This document shows, piece after piece, positions 7,227 to 11,722 of a DNA stretch of 11,722 nucleotides. The DNA comes from Avisuccinivibrio_A sp964399665 (GTDB taxonomy: Bacteria > Pseudomonadota > Gammaproteobacteria > Enterobacterales > Succinivibrionaceae), in the NCBI GenBank assembly GCA_964399665.1, contig CAYNSI010000056.1, positions 1 to 11,722 on the forward strand, read 5' to 3'. The notes under the pieces were generated by a model, which did not search any database, was not told where the DNA came from, and saw only the letters and a list, made by a program, of their open reading frames with translations. The first letter of the stretch is position 1. Every line of letters begins with the position of its first letter. Made by a program: the position numbers and the translations under genes.

Positions 7227-7255
7227 AAACAAAAGCTCCCGTTACGGGACGGGAG
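7227..7255 (-). terminator. intrinsic terminator between dacB and alaA, possible attenuator
   Basis: On the minus strand CTCCCGT and ACGGGAG (7255-7249 with 7242-7236) form a perfect 7-bp stem around a 6-nt loop, followed by C, four Ts, G and three Ts. It lies 15 nt after the dacB stop and only 12 nt before the alaA ATG, with its T tract running into the alaA Shine-Dalgarno region. It should end dacB transcription. If alaA is read from an upstream promoter it would have to pass this hairpin. Confidence 0.7.
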
Positions 7256-7269
7256 TGCCCTCATTTTAG

Positions 7270-8775
7270 CTAAAAATCCCCTGAAATTATCCTGCCTTTG
7301 TAGATATTTTCCAAAACATAACGTTCAAACCCATAATGGGGTGAGGCCATGCGGCGGAATCTGACCAAATCCCTGGTGCGCTGTGAGTAGGTAATGGAGT
7401 TGGTAAACATTACAAAGGGTGCCAGTGCCCCGTTTTCAGTTCTTATAAATCCTGCAAGATTGGAGACGTTTTGCAGCGTGCCGGTTTTGGCAATGACATT
7501 ATGGGCCAGGGGAGGATTGACCGTAGAGCGCCGCCACTGCATGGTGCCAGATTCTGCCGCTACGGGAAAGTAGTCAATAAAATTCAGGGTATCGTCGTTG
7601 TTTTTAATATAGATTAAAAGCTCAAGCAGTTTTTTGGGAGTAATAAGGTTATGCGGGGACAATCCTGAACCGTCCACAAGATATGCATCTCCAAGATCAA
7701 TATTGGCATATTGATTTAATATGGATCTCATCGCTCTTACCGCCCTGTCGTAGGTGGCGGGCAAACTGTAGTATTCATAGGCAAGATTTTTGGCTATAGC
7801 ATCAGCATACAGATTATTGGAACGGCGCATCATGTAGGAGATAAGTTCCCCAAGCGGCGCGGAGGCAATCTCTGCTATGCTGCTAAAGTCACTTACAGGC
7901 TCTCTTAGGATGGCAACCCCGTTATGTTCAATGCCCAAATCGGCTAAAATTTGACTGGTCCAGTCAATGCCCCAGCGCATGGCATCTGAAACTGCCAGGG
8001 TCAAAGGCCAGTTTTTCCCCTTGTTGTTCACGGGAACACAGCCTGTGACATGGTATTTATTATCCATAAAAAGCCTGGATTCAAGCTCACAGTCCCCGCC
8101 GTAGTCGCCTTCGTCAACTGCTATGGCATCTGAAGTAATTGCTATGGGAACCTTTGGGGAAATGACAGGCTCTGCGGTTGTTCCTGCAGGCCCAAGCTTA
8201 AGTTCGGCATAAGTGCAGTTGCGGTTTATGATAATGGCAGATGAAGGTGCAGTAAAGCACACCGGAAGGTCATCCCAGGACCAGCCTTTGGCTCTCCCTG
8301 GTCCGCCAAAACGGCTTACATCCAAAAGCACTCTGCCGTTAATTTTGGTAATTTTTTGGGTGCTTAAAGTTTGCAGCAATTTGGCATAGGCATTTGAGGT
8401 AAGGGTGGGATCTCCTGAAAACCGTATCACCACATCGGAGTTTAGGATCCCTTCTGCAGTCTTTAAGGTCAGCCTGCCGTCATTGTTATTTAGGCTCTCA
8501 TTGCTAACTTGCAACAGGGTCTTAAGGCGGTAATCAGGGCCCAGATAAAGCACGGCCGCAAGGGCAGTGATAATTTTTTGGGTTGAGGCAGGATGAAAAT
8601 AATCATCCCCCCTTACATCGTATATTTGATTATCAGAAGGATTTAAATAGGCAATGCCGACCAATGATCCAGGCAGGGGTTTGGGACTGGTATCTGCAGC
8701 GAAAACTGCTGCAGCAAAAAACAGGAAGATTGATGCTGTAAAGGTACTTTTGATGAAAACAGATGGTTTTATCAT
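7270..8775 (-). CDS. dacB: penicillin-binding protein 4, D-Ala-D-Ala carboxypeptidase/endopeptidase
   Basis: A 501-residue class C penicillin-binding protein (peptidase family S13). It removes terminal D-Ala from peptidoglycan stem peptides and cuts peptide cross-links in the periplasm. A signal peptide (residues 1-26, likely cut AVFA/AD) is present. The three active-site motifs are intact: S64-T-Q-K67 with the nucleophile serine, S319-N-N321, and K430-T-G432. The large insert between the first two motifs (about 90-300), typical of PBP4, is there, as is DGSGLS at 368-373. The length is close to E. coli DacB (477). The ATG at 8775 has no clear Shine-Dalgarno sequence, but it is the only start that gives the signal peptide. 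The gene diverges from fabV and has its own promoter and terminator. Confidence 0.95.
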   Translation of the reverse strand: MIKPSVFIKSTFTASIFLFFAAAVFAADTSPKPLPGSLVGIAYLNPSDNQIYDVRGDDYFHPASTQKIITALAAVLYLGPDYRLKTLLQVSNESLNNNDGRLTLKTAEGILNSDVVIRFSGDPTLTSNAYAKLLQTLSTQKITKINGRVLLDVSRFGGPGRAKGWSWDDLPVCFTAPSSAIIINRNCTYAELKLGPAGTTAEPVISPKVPIAITSDAIAVDEGDYGGDCELESRLFMDNKYHVTGCVPVNNKGKNWPLTLAVSDAMRWGIDWTSQILADLGIEHNGVAILREPVSDFSSIAEIASAPLGELISYMMRRSNNLYADAIAKNLAYEYYSLPATYDRAVRAMRSILNQYANIDLGDAYLVDGSGLSPHNLITPKKLLELLIYIKNNDDTLNFIDYFPVAAESGTMQWRRSTVNPPLAHNVIAKTGTLQNVSNLAGFIRTENGALAPFVMFTNSITYSQRTRDLVRFRRMASPHYGFERYVLENIYKGRIISGDF

Positions 8776-8823
8776 GGTGTATTAAGTGAATTTGATGCTG
8801 TACAGTGTCGTTGTGACGTAGCA

Positions 8824-8829
8824 ATTATA
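8824..8829 (-). promoter_or_regulatory. -10 box of the dacB promoter
   Basis: A perfect TATAAT on the minus strand, 48 bp before the dacB ATG. No good -35 is found at 16-18 bp (TTACTT at 17 bp is poor). The preceding sequence, TTTGCC then ATTGGGCC, resembles that before the fabV -10 box, which may mark a shared activator site. Confidence 0.5.
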
Positions 8830-8914
8830 AGGCCCAATCTTAGGCAAAGTAAGTAAGGTTCTGCAATTTTTTCTTATCAGGCCTTAAAGCAAGCATCATG
8901 CAGGGGATTTAAAG

Positions 8915-8943
8915 ACAGCTTGTGCCGTAAAAGCACAAGCTGT
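8915..8943. repeat. perfect 11-bp inverted repeat with 7-nt loop
   Basis: ACAGCTTGTGC (8915-8925) and GCACAAGCTGT (8933-8943) are exact complements around CGTAAAA. Neither strand has a following T tract, so it is not a normal terminator. It lies upstream of both promoters in the divergent region. It could be a cruciform or operator, a dispersed palindromic repeat, or the stem of a small RNA. Confidence 0.65.
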
Positions 8944-8984
8944 GGTGTTTGCCTTAACAAAATCCTGAATAACAAATAGTTAAA

Positions 8985-8997
8985 TGCCATCATGGCA
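8985..8997. promoter_or_regulatory. 13-bp palindrome, possible operator for fabV
   Basis: TGCCATCATGGCA has 6-bp perfect arms around one base, 42 bp upstream of the fabV -10 box. Size and symmetry suit a dimeric helix-turn-helix regulator. The regulator is not encoded nearby, and the match to any known consensus is untested. Confidence 0.35.
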
Positions 8998-9039
8998 AGA
9001 TTATAAAGTGAGGAACTGTGGTATTTGCCCTATTGGGAC

Positions 9040-9045
9040 TATAAT
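9040..9045 (+). promoter_or_regulatory. -10 box of the fabV promoter
   Basis: A perfect TATAAT with no good -35 at 16-18 bp. It is preceded by TTTGCC (9024-9029) and ATTGGGAC (9032-9039). Transcription from here would give a leader of about 170 nt before the fabV ATG. Confidence 0.5.
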
Positions 9046-9062
9046 GCACGTGTTAATCAAAA

Positions 9063-9165
9063 GCACCGCAGGATAGGCATGCATGCTAAGATCACAGGCT
9101 GATTGGTAATGGATACGGTGCCTGATAAAAGATCCTAAGGTGAAAGCCTGTGGGCTTTAAGGATC
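9063..9165 (+). promoter_or_regulatory. structured 5' leader of fabV
   Basis: Two nested structures can be drawn. GCACCG (9063-9068) pairs with CGGTGC (9116-9121), enclosing the palindrome GCATGCATGC (9077-9086). Then GATCCT (9131-9136) pairs with AGGATC (9160-9165), enclosing AAAGCC (9143-9148) with GGCTTT (9153-9158). I do not recognise a known riboswitch class. The last helix ends about 30 nt before the fabV ribosome binding site. No T tract follows, so any control would act on translation or RNA stability. Confidence 0.35.
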
Positions 9166-9221
9166 CTGGGTAATAACAACACCTACAACATATTCATTTT
9201 AATTGGCGGAGAACATAGTCA

Positions 9222-10418
9222 ATGGTTATTGAACCTAAAGTGCGCGGCTTTATTTGCGTTACCACCCACCCTGAAGGCTGCAGACAGAGAGTTAAAAAAC
9301 AGATCGATTACGTCAAATCCTGCGGGGCGGTTGTAGACGGCCCCAAAAAGGTTCTGGTGATCGGAGCCTCAACAGGATACGGCCTGGCATCCAGGATCAG
9401 CGCAGCTTTCGGCTCAAAAGCCTCTACCATAGGGGTATTTTTTGAAAAACCGGGCACTGAAACCCGCCCTGGATCGGCAGGATGGTACAACACCGCAGCC
9501 TTTAGTGAATTTGCCAAAAAAGAGGGGCTTTACGTTAAAAACATCAATGCCGATGCTTTTGCCGACAGTACCCGTAACCGGGTTATTGAGGTAATAAAGC
9601 AGGATTTAGGCAAGGTGGATTTGGTAGTTTATTCCCTGGCAGCTCCTGTCCGTAAGATGCCGGATACGGGCCTTATAGTGCGCTCTTCCTTAAAACCCAT
9701 TGGCAGAACCTATACTTCAACTGCCATAGATACCAACAAAGATACCGTAATTGAGGCTGCCATCGAGCCTGCAGATGATGATGAAATTGAAAATACCGTT
9801 AAGGTTATGGGCGGTCAGGACTGGGAGCTTTGGATTAAGGCCCTCTCTGATGCCGGCGTTTTATCAGAAGGCTGTAAGACTGTGGCTTATTCATATATAG
9901 GCACGCAAATAACCTGGCCTATATACTGGCACGGCACCCTTGGCAGGGCAAAGGAAGATTTAGACAGGGCAGCTTTGGCAAATCGTAAAGTTCTGGAAAA
10001 ACTCAAAGGTGATGCCAGGGTTGCGGTATTAAAGTCCGTAGTCACCCAGGCTTCATCTGCAATTCCTGTCATGCCCCTTTACATTTCCATATGCTTTAAG
10101 GTTATGCGTGAGCTTGGCACCTATGAGTCAGTTATTGCCCATATTTACCGTATGTTCAAAACTTCACTGTATGGCAATGAAGCTGAGTTTGATGAGCAGG
10201 GCAGGCTGCGTATGGATACCTGGGAATTGGACGTAAAATGCCAGGATAAGTGTAAGGAGATTTGGCCTTCCGTTACCACTGAAAACCTAAATGAGCTTAC
10301 CGACTACGAGGATTACAAAAAGCAGTTTTTGGAGCTTTTTGGTTTCGGCATTGAGGGGGTTGACTATCAGGCTGATGTCAATCCTAAGGTTGACTTTGAG
10401 GTTGAAAACCTGATGTAG
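9222..10418 (+). CDS. fabV: trans-2-enoyl-[ACP]/CoA reductase FabV
   Basis: A 398-residue NADH-dependent enoyl reductase that catalyses the last step of each round of fatty-acid elongation, or reduces crotonyl-CoA-type substrates in relatives. The start MVIEPKVRGFICVTTHP is typical of FabV. The nucleotide-binding loop is GASTGYGLASR (48-58). The active-site pair Y235 and K244 sits in YWHGTLGRAK with the eight-residue spacing that separates FabV from other short-chain reductases, and at the positions known from Burkholderia FabV. QITWPIYWHG (229-238) is also a family block. The length is normal. The ATG at 9222 has GGAG about 10 nt upstream. FabV enzymes are generally poorly sensitive to triclosan; that is family knowledge, not shown here. 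The gene is a single unit with its own promoter, long leader and terminator. Confidence 0.96.
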   Translation: MVIEPKVRGFICVTTHPEGCRQRVKKQIDYVKSCGAVVDGPKKVLVIGASTGYGLASRISAAFGSKASTIGVFFEKPGTETRPGSAGWYNTAAFSEFAKKEGLYVKNINADAFADSTRNRVIEVIKQDLGKVDLVVYSLAAPVRKMPDTGLIVRSSLKPIGRTYTSTAIDTNKDTVIEAAIEPADDDEIENTVKVMGGQDWELWIKALSDAGVLSEGCKTVAYSYIGTQITWPIYWHGTLGRAKEDLDRAALANRKVLEKLKGDARVAVLKSVVTQASSAIPVMPLYISICFKVMRELGTYESVIAHIYRMFKTSLYGNEAEFDEQGRLRMDTWELDVKCQDKCKEIWPSVTTENLNELTDYEDYKKQFLELFGFGIEGVDYQADVNPKVDFEVENLM

Positions 10419-10429
10419 GCAGGATGTTT

Positions 10430-10470
10430 GGCAGGATCTTTAAATTTGGGATCCTGCCTGCCCTCTTTTT
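10430..10470 (+). terminator. intrinsic terminator of fabV
   Basis: GGCAGGATC (10430-10438) and GATCCTGCC (10450-10458) form a perfect 9-bp stem with an 11-nt loop, followed after 7 nt by TTTTT (10466-10470). An extra GGCAGGAT copy at 10418-10425 could pair with TGCC at 10459-10462 and bring the helix closer to the T tract. On the other strand no T tract follows, so it does not serve the convergent gene. Confidence 0.7.
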
Positions 10471-10473
10471 CAG

Positions 10474-10497
10474 GTATAAGCTGTCGTAATCTTATAC
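10474..10497. repeat. 7-bp inverted repeat between convergent genes
   Basis: GTATAAG (10474-10480) and CTTATAC (10491-10497) are exact complements with a 10-nt loop, 1 nt beyond the stop of the binding-protein gene. There is no T tract on either strand, so it may only stabilise the 3' end of the leftward transcript. Confidence 0.4.
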
Positions 10498-10498
10498 T

Positions 10499-11479
10499 TC
10501 AACGGGCAAGGTCCAGTGCTTCTATGGTCTGACCTAAGGAAGCATCGGATTCTTTGAGAAATTCTAAAAATTCCTCACCTTCAAGATAGGCGGTTCCAAA
10601 GCCCTTATCCTGCATAAAGGCGATAAATTTGGGATCATTTACCGCTTTTTTCAGGCTTTGATTCAAACGCTCCCTTACCTTTTGCGGGGTCCCGCGGGGC
10701 ACGGCAAATCCCCTCCAGGTGCCTATGGTTATGTTAATACCCAATTCCTTTAAGGTGGGCACATCAGGATAATTTGGATCCCGCCTGCTTGCCATGACCG
10801 CCAAAGGCACGGCATCACCTGAACGGTATAGTTCTGCGCATTCTGAAAGCTGGGCAAAAGCTGCATCCACAGTGCCTGCTGTCATTTCCTTCATGGCCTC
10901 GGCAGTGCCTGAAGTCGACATCCAGGTTATGGTATTGTATGGAAGTCCCAGGGCATCAAGCCACTTTACCATGGCAAGATGCCAGATCCCTCCAAGGGAC
11001 GTTGAGGAGGCTATTACTTTGGCAGGATGCTCCCTGATATAGGCGGTAAATTCTTCATAGGTTTTATAGGGGGCCTTGGCACTGACGGTTATTGCCGCAG
11101 CATCCAAATTGACCAGGGCAAGGGGTTCAAAATCCTGGTAGGAGGTCTTGATGGCAGGATTCTGCCAGTGATTCATCCCAAGCTCCGCGGTTATCTGGGC
11201 TATGGTATATCCGTCAGGTTTTGCCCTTTGCAGAGATGCCCAGGCAATGTTGCCGCCTCCTCCGGGCTGATTGATAACCTGCACCGGCTGTCCCAAATCC
11301 TCGGCCATAATCTCTGCGACTATGCGGGCTACGGCATCTGAACCTCCCCCCGGCCCCCAGGCACACAGCATGGTAATCGAATGTTTAGGATAGGTATCAT
11401 CCATTTCTGCATAGACAGGGCAGGCAGCAAGAAAGGATGCTGCAAGCAGCGCTTGGAGTAATTTTTGAGCTGTTCTCAT
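10499..11479 (-). CDS. TctC/Bug-family periplasmic solute-binding protein
   Basis: A 326-residue extracytoplasmic binding protein of the tripartite tricarboxylate transporter family, which captures a carboxylate-type ligand for a TctA/TctB membrane complex. Residues 1-24 are an export signal. The cleavage PVYA/EM (24/25) suggests release into the periplasm, but LAAC at 17-20 could instead be a lipobox. Family blocks are WGPGGGSDAVAR (41-52), INQPGGGGNIAW (69-80) and KPDGYT (87-92), followed by the usual two-lobed fold and the WRGFAVPRGTP block in the last third. The ATG at 11479 has AGGGA 7 nt upstream. No tctA or tctB is visible: downstream is the convergent fabV, and upstream is spacer with an IS-like hairpin. 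It is therefore an orphan here and the ligand cannot be told. Confidence 0.92.
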   Translation of the reverse strand: MRTAQKLLQALLAASFLAACPVYAEMDDTYPKHSITMLCAWGPGGGSDAVARIVAEIMAEDLGQPVQVINQPGGGGNIAWASLQRAKPDGYTIAQITAELGMNHWQNPAIKTSYQDFEPLALVNLDAAAITVSAKAPYKTYEEFTAYIREHPAKVIASSTSLGGIWHLAMVKWLDALGLPYNTITWMSTSGTAEAMKEMTAGTVDAAFAQLSECAELYRSGDAVPLAVMASRRDPNYPDVPTLKELGINITIGTWRGFAVPRGTPQKVRERLNQSLKKAVNDPKFIAFMQDKGFGTAYLEGEEFLEFLKESDASLGQTIEALDLAR

Positions 11480-11545
11480 TTTCTATTCCCTTAATGCCCA
11501 GGATGGGATCTTAGGCATAATTTAATTTTTAACTTGATTTTAAGA

Positions 11546-11580
11546 CTAAATTTTAAGGGCAGGGTGTTTTTAAAATTTAG
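11546..11580. repeat. 11-bp AT-rich inverted repeat upstream of the binding-protein gene
   Basis: CTAAATTTTAA (11546-11556) and TTAAAATTTAG (11570-11580) are exact complements with a 13-nt spacer, 67 bp before the ATG at 11479. A second shorter repeat follows, ATTTGC (11581-11586) with GCAAAT (11597-11602). It may be an operator or a leader hairpin; the AT-rich composition makes chance symmetry more likely than usual. Confidence 0.4.
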
Positions 11581-11677
11581 ATTTGCAAAAGCGTTAGCAA
11601 ATTTTGAAAAAACTTCCCCTTATCTACCATCAAATCAGACTTTTTTGCAGGACAGCCCCAAGTGATCCTTATCAATT

Positions 11678-11720
11678 GCGGCGTAAAACCCCTCGCTTCA
11701 GCGATGGGGATATAAGCCGC
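11678..11720 (+). mobile_element. IS200/IS605-type end hairpin, probably one end of an element continuing to the right
   Basis: The inner hairpin CCCCTCGCT-TC-AGCGATGGGG (11689-11709) pairs fully except for one unpaired T on the 3' side before GGGG. GCGGC (11678-11682) and GCCGC (11716-11720) form an outer stem. A foldback with a bulged T at this place is the form that Y1 (HUH) transposases of the IS200/IS605 group recognise, as I recall for IS608. No transposase or tnpB lies to the left, so this is either the left end of an element beyond the window or a solo remnant. Confidence 0.5.
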
Positions 11721-11722
11721 TC

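Larger units (their letters stand above)
8776..9221. other. 446-bp divergent control region between dacB and fabV
   Basis: No convincing gene is seen here. The region holds a leftward -10 for dacB (8824-8829), a perfect 11-bp-arm hairpin (8915-8943), a 13-bp palindrome (8985-8997), a rightward -10 for fabV (9040-9045) and a fabV leader of about 170 nt with further inverted repeats. The density of symmetrical elements suggests regulation or RNA structure. Confidence 0.6.

Noticed and set aside
7212..7232. TTG start at 7232 for alaA
   Set aside because: It lies in the T tract of the terminator; the ATG at 7214 has GAGG at good spacing and matches E. coli AlaA.
1..8968. The 12-mer AACAAAATCCTG occurs at 1-12 and again at about 8957-8968
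   Set aside because: Several 12-mer matches are expected by chance in a window this long, and the flanking bases do not match.
11516..11560. Sigma-70 promoter for the binding-protein gene in the AT-rich spacer
   Set aside because: Many TAAATT-like hexamers occur in the AT-rich stretch and none has a supporting -35 at a normal distance.

Overview
The window looks like chromosomal DNA of a gammaproteobacterium. UspE, MurJ, AlaA and PBP4 (DacB) all read closest to enterobacterial and Aeromonadales-type proteins. The moderate GC genes with AT-rich spacers, plus FabV and a TctC-type binding protein, suggest an anaerobic Succinivibrionaceae-like host. That placement is inference; no rRNA or phylogenetic marker is present.

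Layout. Positions 1-275 hold a possible start of a leftward gene and a divergent promoter region. A small lipoprotein of unknown function is at 276-749 (+). A long leftward block follows, in transcription order: dacB (8775-7270), alaA (7214-6000), a DUF4357 protein with an antitoxin-like N-terminus (5977-5435), an RsmB/NOP2-type RNA m5C methyltransferase (5438-4050), murJ (3448-1859) and uspE (1725-811). Intrinsic terminators split it. One lies between dacB and alaA, almost touching the alaA ribosome binding site. A GC-rich one follows the methyltransferase. Weaker ones follow murJ and uspE. The DUF4357 and methyltransferase genes overlap as ATGA and should be translationally coupled. fabV (9222-10418, +) diverges from dacB across a 446-bp spacer and ends in a strong terminator. 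It faces an orphan TctC-type periplasmic binding protein (11479-10499, -). The right edge carries a hairpin of the IS200/IS605 type.

Function. The envelope theme is clear: MurJ flips lipid II, PBP4 trims or cleaves peptidoglycan in the periplasm, and FabV completes fatty-acid elongation. AlaA makes alanine, UspE belongs to the stress response, and the methyltransferase modifies RNA. No complete new system can be proved from this sequence. The best leads are the seven same-strand GTGGGA repeats in two clusters upstream of murJ, the structured leader of fabV, the hairpin insulating alaA, and the antitoxin-like/DUF4357 fusion coupled to an RNA methyltransferase.
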